IMG/VR virus record: IMGVR_UViG_3300048591_000167
Coordinates: 1 to 42,769 of that record
Reading direction: 5' to 3' (one strand)
DNA from: a virus
DNA: 42,769 bases
Part shown: positions 1-8,606 of the stretch, piece by piece
Layout of the letters: each line of letters starts with the position of its first letter
Numbering within the stretch: the first letter of the stretch is position 1
The notes under the pieces: generated by a model
Databases searched by the model: none
The model's input: the letters and a program-made list of their open reading frames with translations, nothing else
What the model was told of the DNA's origin: nothing
Position numbers and translations under genes: made by a program

Positions 1-500
1 CTAAACCTTGTGGGGTTGTTTCTTGGCTGGTTACCGACATTGATTTGCTGGCATAGCTCCCCGTCGAAATGTCCCATGCCGTACTAAGGGTGTACTGATA
101 TACGGTGTCGTTGGTGGTGCCTACTACATAGCACTTTGTTCCATCAGATGAGAATGCTAAACCGCGCGGGCTAGTTTCTTGGCTGGTTACCGACATTGAT
201 TTGCTGGCATAGCTCCCCGTCGAAATGTCCCATGCCGTACTAAGGGTGTACTGATATACGGTGTCGTTGTCGTAACCTATGACGTAACATTTGGTGCCGT
301 CAGACGAGAAGGAGAGGCCGACTGGGCTAGTTTCCTGACTAGATACCGACATTGATTTGCTTGCATAACTACCTGTCGAAATATCCCATGCAGTACTTAA
401 TGTGTATTGATATACGGTGTCGTTGGTGATGCCTACTACATAACATTTGGTGCCGTCAGATGAGAAGGAGAGGCCGGTCGGTGTGTCGTCCTGGCTCGAT
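1..500 (-). repeat. 156-bp tandem repeats in the fibre gene (left end)
   Basis: Direct repeats of exactly 156 bp (52 codons) start at about 1, 157, 313 and 469. Units at 1 and 157 are identical over roughly 100 bp; the unit at 313 is more diverged. Period and frame are kept, so copy number could change without breaking the protein. Confidence 0.9.
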
Positions 501-919
501 ACAGACATTGACTTACTGGCATACGAAGCCGAAGTCGTGGCTATCGTCACCGTGTTACCTGTTGCTGTTCCCAAATCAGTGGTAGCAGATGCGCCGATCT
601 GCGCGGATTCGTTTAGCTCTAGGACGCCGGTCATGTTGTCCCCGGCCTTGGCGACGTAATCCGATCCAGACATCGAGGAAGCTATGGTGATCGAACCGGC
701 CCCGTTCGTAATCGTGATGCCGGTTCCCTGCGTCAGTGCGGCTTTCGTCAGCGTGTTGCCGGTTGTATTGCCGATCAGCAGTTGGCCATTGGTGTAGGTG
801 GTCTGACCGGTTCCGCCATTCGTTACGGGGAGGGTTCCAGTTACGTCATTGGCAAGATCGCATGCGGTGATTACAACCTCGTCAGTATTCTTTACGCTGC
901 CGAGCTTCTTTTTTGTCAT
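1..919 (-). CDS. Tail fibre with beta-propeller-like repeats, N-terminal part
   Basis: The frame starts at the ATG at 919, overlapping the stop of the upstream fibre gene by one base (TAATG), and stays open to the window edge. The first residues ([13 protein letters not shown]) resemble those of the preceding fibre gene ([13 protein letters not shown]). A Gly/Thr/Ser/Asn-rich shaft follows (about residues 30-130, with a VTNGGTGQ motif typical of phage fibres). Then come 52-residue repeats containing DGTKCYVVG and NDTVYQYTL, which look like beta-propeller blades. The same repeats continue at the right edge (41674-42769), so the two parts are very probably one gene. Likely role: host-binding fibre or tailspike. 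No catalytic motif is visible. Confidence 0.8.
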   Translation of the reverse strand, partial: MTKKKLGSVKNTDEVVITACDLANDVTGTLPVTNGGTGQTTYTNGQLLIGNTTGNTLTKAALTQGTGITITNGAGSITIASSMSGSDYVAKAGDNMTGVLELNESAQIGASATTDLGTATGNTVTIATTSASYASKSMSVSSQDDTPTGLSFSSDGTKCYVVGITNDTVYQYTLSTAWDISTGSYASKSMSVSSQETSPVGLSFSSDGTKCYVIGYDNDTVYQYTLSTAWDISTGSYASKSMSVTSQETSPRGLAFSSDGTKCYVVGTTNDTVYQYTLSTAWDISTGSYASKSMSVTSQETTPQGL

Positions 920-1923
920 TAGGCGAAGGCTCCAGTTGACTTAGGCGACGCGCTTGCCCTGACCCACGCTTGCGAGTTTCTCCCCTGCCGCACCCACAAA
1001 TAACGCGCCCCGGTGCTGGTTTCTGACACGGCTACAGTAAATGTCCCCGATGCGGATGTTCTCCACGTCGCGGTAGCGGTTCCAGAGCCTGAGAGGATTG
1101 TCCCAACGGGCGATCCGGCAGCTTGCAGAGTGGCCGTTGCTGATGGCTCGGCATCTGTTGCAGAGTCGGATACCATGACCTCCACTTCGGTTGTGGCCGC
1201 AGCAATGGCGTTCCCGGCAAGGTCTTTGACTGTTGCCGAAACCTCGATGACGTTCCCCGATTCGGCCCCAGCCGCGCCCCATTCGACGTAGCCGAACAAA
1301 TCCTGAATGGCGTCAGCCATATCAGCGATTACAACTTGCCCCCATGTGGGATTGCCGGAAGCATTGCCGTGAAGGATGGTTGTGGACGTTCCGGTTGACG
1401 CCAGGGTAGAAGGCGCACCACCAGCCCCGCCACCAACAACAAGCGCATATTGAGTTAGCGCAGACGAGGACGCCAAAGTAGACCCGGCAGAGAAGTAGAG
1501 GATTCCGCCAGAGGAACCAGACGAAAGGCCGGTTCCGCCATCACCGACAGGAACATCCGTTCCGCCAGCGCGGTAGATATAAGAGCTTCCAATCGTTACC
1601 GCCGTGGGGATATCGGTTCCCCACGCCGGTACGCCGGAACCGTTGGTAACGAGAATCGAACTGTTTGCAGAGGTCAACCCACTTACGGCGGTTCCGGTGG
1701 TCGCATAATAGGCAAGCTGGTATTGAGTCCCGCTATTGACGGTTCCCGATCCTGACGGGGAAGCCCAAGTGCCGTCACCACGCCAGTATGTCGACGCGCT
1801 TGCGCTGGTGCCGCTGTTAAGGTTTGTAACAGGTAGATTCCCCGTTACTTCCGAAGCGAGGTTTACCGATGTAACAAGCAGCGTGTCGGTAAGTTTGGTT
1901 GAGCCGAGTTTTTTAGTTGCCAT
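919..1923 (-). CDS. Tail fibre / virion-associated protein
   Basis: A 334-residue, Ser/Thr/Gly/Ala-rich protein typical of phage fibre shafts. The N-terminus ([20 protein letters not shown]) resembles that of the next gene, suggesting a shared baseplate-attachment motif. The last 110 or so residues (from [17 protein letters not shown]) form a beta-sandwich-like domain clearly related to the C-terminus of the gene at 1931-2533: both carry ESG(N/D)xIE, VSDSAxDxEPS and RYLWV motifs. It lies in the late minus operon, with an AGGTGAAG ribosome site before the ATG and a 1-base overlap with the downstream fibre gene. The exact function is not recognised. Confidence 0.75.
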   Translation of the reverse strand: MATKKLGSTKLTDTLLVTSVNLASEVTGNLPVTNLNSGTSASASTYWRGDGTWASPSGSGTVNSGTQYQLAYYATTGTAVSGLTSANSSILVTNGSGVPAWGTDIPTAVTIGSSYIYRAGGTDVPVGDGGTGLSSGSSGGILYFSAGSTLASSSALTQYALVVGGGAGGAPSTLASTGTSTTILHGNASGNPTWGQVVIADMADAIQDLFGYVEWGAAGAESGNVIEVSATVKDLAGNAIAAATTEVEVMVSDSATDAEPSATATLQAAGSPVGTILSGSGTATATWRTSASGTFTVAVSETSTGARYLWVRQGRNSQAWVRASASPKSTGAFA

Positions 1924-1930
1924 GCTTCAC

Positions 1931-2533
1931 CTATGCAAAGGTTAGTTGCTGTATTCCGTCTTTTGCCTTGACGAACAATTGACAATGCCCGCCCGCCTTG
2001 ACCCACAGATACCTAGACCCCGCCGAGGTCTCCGATACCTTCACCTTGAAAGCGCCGGATGCGTTCGTGAGAAACACAGCCGTTGCTGTTCCTGATCCGG
2101 CAAGCAAAGTACCAACCGGGGTACTAGCAGCGGAAAGCGTTGCGGTTGAAGAAGGCTCGTTATCGGCAGCGGAATCCGAAACGGTGACTTGTACGGCGAC
2201 AAGACCGGTCGAGTAAGCCGATCCGTCGAGCGTTTCAACCGTTGCCTGTATTTCAATTGCATCGCCTGATTCTGCGTCTGGAGTACCCCAAACCACATTG
2301 ACGAAAGAACTAGGCAGGTCTGCTGAACTGATCGCCCTGAAAGCCGCTTGCGCATCCGCCCCGGAAGTCGGGCCAGCCAGAAACGTATTCTTCGCTGCCG
2401 AAGGGAGGATCAATTGATCCCATGCGATTTGTGTTGCAGAAGAAACACGCTTGTAGAGGCGATATAGCCATCTATCAAACGTCGCCCCTGTTGATACTGA
2501 CGGCGGGGGGCTTAGAGGTTGTTGAGCCATCAT
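1931..2533 (-). CDS. Fibre-associated virion protein with C-terminal beta-sandwich
   Basis: A 200-residue protein. Residues 1-80 include a Pro-rich start and a GAxFDRWLYRLYKR segment. Residues 85-195 are the same beta-rich domain found at the end of the next fibre gene (SGDAIEIQATVE, VSDSAADNEPS, SRYLWVK). The first gene after a terminator-like hairpin (2541-2567); either of two adjacent ATGs (2533 or 2530) could be used, and the GGGGA upstream is better spaced for the second. Probably part of the fibre complex; no enzyme motif seen. Confidence 0.7.
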   Translation of the reverse strand: MMAQQPLSPPPSVSTGATFDRWLYRLYKRVSSATQIAWDQLILPSAAKNTFLAGPTSGADAQAAFRAISSADLPSSFVNVVWGTPDAESGDAIEIQATVETLDGSAYSTGLVAVQVTVSDSAADNEPSSTATLSAASTPVGTLLAGSGTATAVFLTNASGAFKVKVSETSAGSRYLWVKAGGHCQLFVKAKDGIQQLTFA

Positions 2534-2540
2534 GTCCCCA

Positions 2541-2567
2541 AAATAAAAAAGCCGCTCTAGGCGGCTT
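2541..2567 (-). terminator. Intrinsic terminator between ejection and fibre genes
   Basis: On the minus strand AAGCCGC pairs with GCGGCTT around a 5-base loop and is followed by TTTTTATTT. It lies after the 2671-4320 gene and directly before the fibre gene start, so it would cut back fibre expression unless antiterminated. It closely resembles the late-leader terminator at 23938-23962. Confidence 0.75.
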
Positions 2568-2582
2568 GAAGGAATGTGTTAA

Positions 2583-2690
2583 ATGGTGTATGTTGATTAC
2601 ATGGACTTCATTGACTTCATGTGGGCCAAGTTCTGGATTCTTGTTGTTCTGGCCTTCCTCTACGGGTTCTTCAAGGCGTTCCTAAAGTAA
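2583..2690 (+). CDS. Candidate small single-pass membrane protein
   Basis: A 35-codon frame on the strand opposite to its neighbours. It reads MVYVDYMDFIDFMWAKFW followed by a hydrophobic run (ILVVLAFLYGFF) and a basic end (KAFLK), a credible one-helix membrane protein. A GAAGGA ribosome site lies 9 bases before the ATG. It fills most of the 137-bp gap between two minus-strand genes and overlaps the end of 2671-4320 by 20 bases, tail to tail. No plus-strand promoter is evident, so expression is uncertain. It could be chance, but the composition and ribosome site argue for a gene. Confidence 0.4.
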   Translation: MVYVDYMDFIDFMWAKFWILVVLAFLYGFFKAFLK

Positions 2691-4320
2691 CCGCAGGGGC
2701 GATAGTCTTAATCGCCTGTAGCTGAGGATTGGGCTTGGCCAGCGCCTGTAGAACCTCTACCGGAACCCCTTTTGCAATCAGTTCGGCAAGGGCGTTCTTT
2801 GTCGCGCCACCGGCCCGGCCAGCGCCATACAACGCCTCGCCCATCAGGCGAGGAGACGCGAACGGCGCAACGGCCCACAATGCAGGATTAGCCACAGCAG
2901 ACATACCAAGCCCCACCCCGCCGATTCTGGCAGACAAACTACGCGGGAGAAGTTCTTGCATGGCCTGTCCGGCTACACCCGGCAAAACGTCCTTTCCGCC
3001 CTTGTCAGCTAGCTCTTTTGCGAGGTCTAGCCGGTTGCCGTAGTTAGTCTGCACGTTGTTGCGCATCAGGGATTGAAGCTTGCGCATGGAAGCGTCAGCA
3101 GATGCACGCTTTCCACCGATTAACGATCTCTGGATTTCGTTGATTAGTTCGGAAGCTTGCGAGTAATCCTTCATCACTTCGGCATACTTTGGGGCGTCTT
3201 TGGTAATGACGTTTTTTACTGAATTGTAGATTTCCCCAACGATGGCGCGGGCGTTCTTCTGCTCAAGCGGAATGCTTTCGAGGGTAGCGCCGATCTTCTG
3301 CTTTAGTGCATCCATTCCAGACGGGGTATGAAACTCTCCGGGGTTAAGCCCCTTCCACTCATTGACTGATTCCATGACTTCATCAAGGTATCCAGCGGCT
3401 TTTTGATCCACCGTTTTGCCCTTGAACGAAACGCGGTTGAATCCGGTCTTTAACGCCTTGTCGATTCCGTCGAAGCCAAGTACGGACTTGTCGCCGCGAA
3501 TATCCACCATGCCGGAGTTATAGGCTTCGTTCTTGGCAACCCGCATGTTGTCTAGGGCCGATTTGGCATCGTCAAGAACGTCCGTCATATCGGCTTTCCC
3601 GCGCATGTTCTCCAAGAAAGTCCGATTGCCCTCTCGTCCTGCTTTGTAGGCTGTCGATAAAGCTTCATCACCTACACCTGTCATTCCGCCGACAAGCTTC
3701 TTGCCGACATACCCGGTCGCCTTTCCTAGACCGCCAGCAACCTTTAACGCACCCGGCAACGCCCCGCCGATAGCCGCACCCGTTCCTGCGGACTCAGGAT
3801 CAACCATACCAGCCGCAGCGCCGCCAACAGCCGCCCCGCCAAGGGTACGCAAACCAAGATCGCCAGCCTTGCCTAGAAGCGTTGTTGCAGCCGGAGAGCC
3901 TAGAGTAAATCCCCCAGACTCTACCGCGCTAACGAGTTTAGGCGCGGCTGAAGCAACGCCGGGGACAAGCCTAAGTCCTTTAGCCAACACGCCACCGATA
4001 GGCAATGTCCCGGCGATTTCCGTACCAATCTTTCCGGCATTGAATGCCATTGAATCGGTATCAACGCCCATCCCGCGCAATGCTTCGTCCATTGCCTGAC
4101 GGCGATCCCTGCGCCCAATGAATTCGTTTTCGATCCCAACAGCACGCGCTGCGGCATCTATGGGGGCGAGAATGGTAGCTCCGATTGAGCCAGCACCACG
4201 CACGGCCCCTCCGATTACATCGGCAACCATGTTCGAGTCTTTCTGAGCAGGAATGCCAAGATAAGCATCCGGGTCGAATCCCCCGCCACCCTGCAAATAC
4301 TTGTCGGGATCGAAGGCCAT
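2671..4320 (-). CDS. Ejection (internal virion) protein, Gly/Ala-rich
   Basis: A 549-residue protein with a repeated FDPDxYL start, a long Gly/Ala-rich hydrophobic stretch (about 35-215, e.g. GGAAVGGAAAGMVDPES), a helical middle (about 215-430) and a second Gly/Ala-rich part near the end. This pattern is typical of DNA-ejection proteins of P22-like and related podoviruses, which leave the virion and line the channel across the cell envelope. It starts with a TAATG overlap to the gene upstream, in a block of three likely ejection proteins between the tail hub and the fibres. The assignment rests on composition and context, not a recognised catalytic motif. Confidence 0.6.
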   Translation of the reverse strand: MAFDPDKYLQGGGGFDPDAYLGIPAQKDSNMVADVIGGAVRGAGSIGATILAPIDAAARAVGIENEFIGRRDRRQAMDEALRGMGVDTDSMAFNAGKIGTEIAGTLPIGGVLAKGLRLVPGVASAAPKLVSAVESGGFTLGSPAATTLLGKAGDLGLRTLGGAAVGGAAAGMVDPESAGTGAAIGGALPGALKVAGGLGKATGYVGKKLVGGMTGVGDEALSTAYKAGREGNRTFLENMRGKADMTDVLDDAKSALDNMRVAKNEAYNSGMVDIRGDKSVLGFDGIDKALKTGFNRVSFKGKTVDQKAAGYLDEVMESVNEWKGLNPGEFHTPSGMDALKQKIGATLESIPLEQKNARAIVGEIYNSVKNVITKDAPKYAEVMKDYSQASELINEIQRSLIGGKRASADASMRKLQSLMRNNVQTNYGNRLDLAKELADKGGKDVLPGVAGQAMQELLPRSLSARIGGVGLGMSAVANPALWAVAPFASPRLMGEALYGAGRAGGATKNALAELIAKGVPVEVLQALAKPNPQLQAIKTIAPAVTLGTP

Positions 4321-5255
4321 TACCGGATTCCTAGCTTTTGCATGATCTGCTGCGCTCTAGGATCGGCCTTGTTCTTCATGGCCCAATCCAGGGCTTGCAT
4401 ATCCTGCGATGATAGGTTTGCGTTTTGTTTTTTGGGCGTTTCCGGCATAACTGGCGCACTCTGATCGTACTTTGAAACGATCCCCTTCAGCGTATCGAGA
4501 GCGGCAATCCTGCGCTCAAGCGGCAATGTCGGGTTCCCAATATCTGCGGCCATTTCCTTGTAGTTTTGCACGTCATAGTTTGACTGCGGGCCTTCCATGC
4601 GCGGCATCTTGGAAACAAGATACCCTCCCAATACTTTCAACTGATCCGCTTCCGCAGCTCCTTTCGGGCTTGCTCCGATTATCGATCCGGCAATATCAAC
4701 ACCCCGACCGATAACGCTACTGGTCGCCTTGCCTTCTCTCAGAATTCGGTCGGCTTCTCCGATGATGCCGCCAACGCCGCCCATATTGAATTCGCGCTTG
4801 GCCTCTGACTCGCCCTTCTGTTTAGCCCCGGCAATCTTTCCTTGCAGATTTGGGTCGGCTGCTGCCCCGACAACATTCTGCCCGCCGACTTGCACGGGTT
4901 CCATTTTTCCGGTGCGGGCATTGAATGAGAAAACGCCTTGCGCCGTCTGGATAGGAGAGAAATAGGGGTCTGGGCCTTTTTGGAATTGCGCCATTTGCAG
5001 GTTGAATTTCTGCCTTTCCATCCGATTCTTTTCAACCTGCTCCGCCCATTTCGCCAAATCCGCCTGCCCGCGCGCCGCCTGCTGGTCGAATCCCTGCGCC
5101 ATCTGCGGGGTAAAGTTGAATTGAGACGGCGCATACAGGCGTGCGTTTTCCATCGCAATCAAGCCGGAGAGAGTCTGCGGGACGCCCTCTGGGTCAAATA
5201 GATCGGAACGTAAGGGCTGTTGTCTGGCGAGGTCATACAGGTAGTTAGGGTTCAT
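4320..5255 (-). CDS. Ejection / internal virion protein
   Basis: 311 residues. The N-terminal half is Gln/Ala-rich and probably coiled (MAQGFDQQAARGQADLAKWAEQ). The middle carries GGIIGEADRILREGKATSS and a downstream MPRMEGPQSNYDVQNYKEM motif, which I associate with podovirus internal virion proteins. It ends RAQQIMQKLGIR. No lytic transglycosylase active site is visible. It lies between two other likely ejection genes and ends in a TAATG overlap with the next one. Confidence 0.6.
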   Translation of the reverse strand: MNPNYLYDLARQQPLRSDLFDPEGVPQTLSGLIAMENARLYAPSQFNFTPQMAQGFDQQAARGQADLAKWAEQVEKNRMERQKFNLQMAQFQKGPDPYFSPIQTAQGVFSFNARTGKMEPVQVGGQNVVGAAADPNLQGKIAGAKQKGESEAKREFNMGGVGGIIGEADRILREGKATSSVIGRGVDIAGSIIGASPKGAAEADQLKVLGGYLVSKMPRMEGPQSNYDVQNYKEMAADIGNPTLPLERRIAALDTLKGIVSKYDQSAPVMPETPKKQNANLSSQDMQALDWAMKNKADPRAQQIMQKLGIR

Positions 5256-5264
5256 GGCGTATCC

Positions 5265-5942
5265 TCAATCCCACCTATTCACAATGCCTGCTGCTGTGTA
5301 ATGAGTCCCGGGGGCCATGTAACGCTTCATCATGTCCATGGAGTTTTTCATCATCATCGCCTTAAGCTGGTTCTGGCCTTGAAGTTCGGTTCCGTACAGG
5401 TTCGCATCCGCTCCATACTTCGCAATATCTCCGCTTCTGGTGGAATTGACGAGATTGGAAAGCCGATCCATTTCCGCGCCGTATTGCTGCGAGGCCAGTC
5501 CTTGTCCGAACTTGGTTAGTTCAGTAAGCCTGTTCCCACTTTTCAGCAATCCTCTTGCGGCAAGGTTCCGGTTGATGGCTTCGTTCCCTTGGTTGAAGGC
5601 GAATTTATAGGCCCCGGTGTTGGCGATTGAATCCGGGTTATCCATAAGGGAATTCAGCCTTTTGCGATAAGCTCCTGCGGTGTCCTGATAGACCGGTTTG
5701 CCTACACTCCCACCACCACTTGCACCGAATGCTTGCGCCCAATAGGCAGGGTCGGTCATGCGCTGCTGATTGGCCCATTCTATTGCGTTCCTCGTGCTTG
5801 ATAGGAGGTTTTGCTGTCGGTCAAATAAGTTGCGCTGTTCCTGTGTCGGATACATTCCGAGGCCACCGGTGCTAGACGACACTTGGGAAACATATTGCGC
5901 AATCTCTGGAGACCAGCCGCTGTAATTGTTTTGAAAAGCCAT
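5265..5942 (-). CDS. Ejection-complex-type structural protein
   Basis: 225 residues from the ATG at 5942, chosen because AGGAAG lies just upstream and the stop of the tail-hub gene (5944) is adjacent; an earlier ATG would overlap that gene. The protein is mainly helical and rich in Gln/Asn/Ser, with an N-terminal aromatic/Gly segment (MAFQNNYSGWSPEIAQYVS) and a Met-rich C-terminus (LKAMMMKNSMDMMKRYM). This resembles the small ejection proteins that precede the larger ones in podoviruses. Function inferred from position. Confidence 0.55.
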   Translation of the reverse strand: MAFQNNYSGWSPEIAQYVSQVSSSTGGLGMYPTQEQRNLFDRQQNLLSSTRNAIEWANQQRMTDPAYWAQAFGASGGGSVGKPVYQDTAGAYRKRLNSLMDNPDSIANTGAYKFAFNQGNEAINRNLAARGLLKSGNRLTELTKFGQGLASQQYGAEMDRLSNLVNSTRSGDIAKYGADANLYGTELQGQNQLKAMMMKNSMDMMKRYMAPGTHYTAAGIVNRWD

Positions 5943-5943
5943 T

Positions 5944-7635
5944 TTAGCTTCCTTCCACTTCCAAAGCCTCCATGCGGAAGTTTGCATCCTTCACATGGAG
6001 AATTTCAAACGAACGGCGCGAGAAATTGCCGAGCCTGCGGGTTCTTGACCTTTCAAGGTCAAGGTCAATCGTTCTGAATTTAGAGTAGGTAACGTAATCG
6101 TCATCCGTCCAACGGAGCAATGCGTAAGAGGCGATCTTGTCGCCAACGAGTTCAGCCTGACCGATGGTATTGAATCCCGCCGTGCCATTGTCGATCTTCG
6201 GCGTCCTGATCCGTGCTGACGTTGCCCCGATTTCGTCGGCGTAAATGTCTTGGTCGAATTCGTACAAAGCCCCAGACGTGGCGTCCTGCATCCATTGCCG
6301 CCCGCCGCAGGCCGTGGAGGCGATGACCGGGAAGTACGTCTCTGTGTATCGCTGTGCCGTGCCTGAGCCGCTGAAAGCCGTCCCGGTGGCCTGGATGTTG
6401 TATCCGTCTGTTGATACGTTCGTCACCACATGCCAGCCGTTGAAGTCGGCATTGGTTGCGGCTACCTTGATGATGTTGCCGTCTGAATAGCCGTGAGCGG
6501 TCGAGGTTACGGCACCGTCTGCGCTGATCGCCGTGATCGCCGTCGTTCCGCCGCTAACCGCTAGGTAAGTGAAGAATGACCACAAGCTAGTAGAGAAGTC
6601 ATAGACCAGCGTGAAGCCAGAGGTTCCTAGCGTGATCCCATACAGGACGTGCGCCCCTACCTTGGCAGACCACGAATAGACGATGGCAAGATCGTCAGTG
6701 TCGAGAATCTTATCAATATGCGGTGTGCTGATCTTCTCTGGTTGCCCACCACTCAGGCGATAGACGCCCCTTCCAAATCCGTCTTTCGTCTGTCCGAGCC
6801 AAACCAGCGTTCCAGCCATTTCCTTGACTGAATTCTCATGGGCGCATCCGACTTGGAAAGCCATGTTTGAAACTGGCGACAGGACAGAGCCGGAAGCGTT
6901 CGCGGCGTCATAGAAGAACTCGGTAGCACGTTCCTTTAGCGCGACGATGTACTCCTGATACTTGGCTAGGAAAACGCCCTGATCCGGGTCGTTTTGCGAT
7001 TGAATGAAGTCCAGCGCGGCCCATGTTGCCGGGTCTTCGATGGCCGACTGGTAAATCTCCCCGGCTTGCGTCATCACGAAAATCCGCCCGTCAAGGTACG
7101 CGCAGCCGCGAACCGTGTTCGCAGGGTAATCAGCGTCAGTAACTTGCGTCACTGTGTAGCGGTTCGCGGCAGTCTCGGAGTAGGTCGATGCAGTATCACC
7201 GTCCTCCAGCATGGCCCATGCCGCATAAACCTCGTCGCCGCTGGTGGTGATCTTCACGCCAGCCGTTACGGTTCCAGATGCGGTCAGCGTGGTATCGAAC
7301 CGCGCCCATGATCCTGTCGTCGTTTCGACTGAGTAGGTAGCCCCATCCACGGTGATATAGATATTCCCAGTCCCTGTCTTGCGCTTGAGGTAGATAGAGA
7401 ACGTGCGCTGTAGCGTGTCGGTCAGCGTGACGGATTGCAGCAGCGTTGCGTTAGCACCTGTAGCAGTGAGCGTGAAGGCATCCGTCCCGGAGCTAGGATC
7501 GGTCTGTCCGGCAGTCCGCGTCATGTTCGTTGCAGTCCATGCCGCGTTACTCAGCAGTTGTGAATAGAGCAACTGGTTAGGACTCAGCGTCATGTAGTAC
7601 GCGGCGGTCTTGGTTTTGAGGAATAGCGTGCTCAT
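5944..7635 (-). CDS. P22 gp10-like tail hub / DNA stabilisation protein, main part
   Basis: 563 residues. The region from about 160 onward (RGCAYLDGRIFVM, NDPDQGVFLAKYQEYIVALK, ATEFFYDAA, TLVYDFSTSLWSFF) has the repeated beta-propeller pattern of P22 gp10-like packaged-DNA stabilisation proteins, which plug the portal after packaging. Residues 20-150 look like an inserted carbohydrate-binding-type beta-sandwich (LLSNAAWTATNMTRTAG). The usual N-terminal propeller segment is missing and instead heads the two ORFs upstream (7632-8606 and 8603-8881). It starts by an ATGA overlap. See findings for the possible split or frameshift. Confidence 0.75.
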   Translation of the reverse strand: MSTLFLKTKTAAYYMTLSPNQLLYSQLLSNAAWTATNMTRTAGQTDPSSGTDAFTLTATGANATLLQSVTLTDTLQRTFSIYLKRKTGTGNIYITVDGATYSVETTTGSWARFDTTLTASGTVTAGVKITTSGDEVYAAWAMLEDGDTASTYSETAANRYTVTQVTDADYPANTVRGCAYLDGRIFVMTQAGEIYQSAIEDPATWAALDFIQSQNDPDQGVFLAKYQEYIVALKERATEFFYDAANASGSVLSPVSNMAFQVGCAHENSVKEMAGTLVWLGQTKDGFGRGVYRLSGGQPEKISTPHIDKILDTDDLAIVYSWSAKVGAHVLYGITLGTSGFTLVYDFSTSLWSFFTYLAVSGGTTAITAISADGAVTSTAHGYSDGNIIKVAATNADFNGWHVVTNVSTDGYNIQATGTAFSGSGTAQRYTETYFPVIASTACGGRQWMQDATSGALYEFDQDIYADEIGATSARIRTPKIDNGTAGFNTIGQAELVGDKIASYALLRWTDDDYVTYSKFRTIDLDLERSRTRRLGNFSRRSFEILHVKDANFRMEALEVEGS

Positions 7636-8606
7636 GGGATTAGGGCGAAGTCGAAGAAGTTGTCGGTTACTGTGCCGATGTTTGTTTGTGTATAGACGGC
7701 AGTATCAATTTCTGTAATTACCTCTCCATCAAAAAACAGTCTGACAATCCCATCCTTTCTTGATACTGCAAAGGAATACCATGTTCCGTTTGCTAGCGGA
7801 TCAATAAATCCTGTTGCGATTATCGCTCCTCCATACGCGAAAAAAATCGTATCAACAGACGAGCTATCGCCAATAGACGACCCAATTCCAAAGGCATATC
7901 CCTCGATTGGGCCAGATAGAGTAGAAAATATTACAAAATTGAAATCAACCGCTCCCCAATCATAATCATTAATGTCATAGAACCTGACTTTTGTCTCAAT
8001 GCAAAAATCTCCGGTTCCAAAATCGAAATCAGAGCTATATGCAGAAAGTGATATCTGGCCTGTTCCATCAAGCAGCAATGACGAACTTCCGCAGGCGTAT
8101 TGCGCTGCATCTATTTCTAGTCCGCTATTGGTGATTGAATGCCCTTTTGCGTCTGTTATTGTTGTACTGCCATCTGCGCCTTCAAAAGCAAGGTAAAGGA
8201 CTACGTTATCCCACAGCGGATCGCTCGCACCAAGTGGGCACGATGGCGAATAATTTGAATCATATCGAGCCTCACCTTTTGTTATAACAAGCGAATCAAC
8301 GTGAGCGCCGACTGATTCCCAGAAAAAATAACGCTTAAGACCTATGGTCTGCGGGTCGTTATAAGAGCCACCACCCTCTGCATCCATCCTATACACAGTA
8401 TTTCCGTAGATATTCACCAACTCCCCGCCAAAGCAAACAAGGTTGTTTCCATCCCCGCTTGATGTCGCCAGCCCATTCAGCCCCGGCCTTACAGTCGCCA
8501 ACGTGGTTCCGTTCTTCTTCTGCTCAGCAAGCATGTTAGTAAGCCGCGCATTCTTGTTAGTCGCGCCGTCTTTCGTGCTGATGTTTCCGATTACTGGCAG
8601 TCTCAT
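7632..8606 (-). CDS. Tail-hub N-terminal segment fused to a LamG-like domain
   Basis: 324 residues. Residues 1-110 (MRLPVIGNISTKDGATNKNA, then RLTNMLAEQ, VRPGLN, YGNTVYRMD) match the typical start of gp10-like hub proteins and the 92-residue ORF just upstream. Residues 125-310 (LYLAFEGADGSTTITDAKG, SLLLDGTGQ, FCIETKVRF, GTWYSFAVSRKDG) look like a LamG/concanavalin-type beta-sandwich, often carbohydrate-binding. The DNA of this second part (about 7670-8340) is visibly richer in A+T than its neighbours, suggesting recent gain. It ends FDFALIP with an ATGA overlap to the main hub ORF. Confidence 0.7.
   Translation of the reverse strand: MRLPVIGNISTKDGATNKNARLTNMLAEQKKNGTTLATVRPGLNGLATSSGDGNNLVCFGGELVNIYGNTVYRMDAEGGGSYNDPQTIGLKRYFFWESVGAHVDSLVITKGEARYDSNYSPSCPLGASDPLWDNVVLYLAFEGADGSTTITDAKGHSITNSGLEIDAAQYACGSSSLLLDGTGQISLSAYSSDFDFGTGDFCIETKVRFYDINDYDWGAVDFNFVIFSTLSGPIEGYAFGIGSSIGDSSSVDTIFFAYGGAIIATGFIDPLANGTWYSFAVSRKDGIVRLFFDGEVITEIDTAVYTQTNIGTVTDNFFDFALIP

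Noticed and set aside
1-113. Terminal direct repeat as true phage ends
   Set aside because: The repeat is one copy of an internal tandem array in a coding sequence and the match breaks off differently at each end, so it is not evidence for fixed packaging ends.
919-1923. Diversity-generating retroelement target at the end of the fibre genes
   Set aside because: No reverse transcriptase gene and no template repeat were seen in the window.
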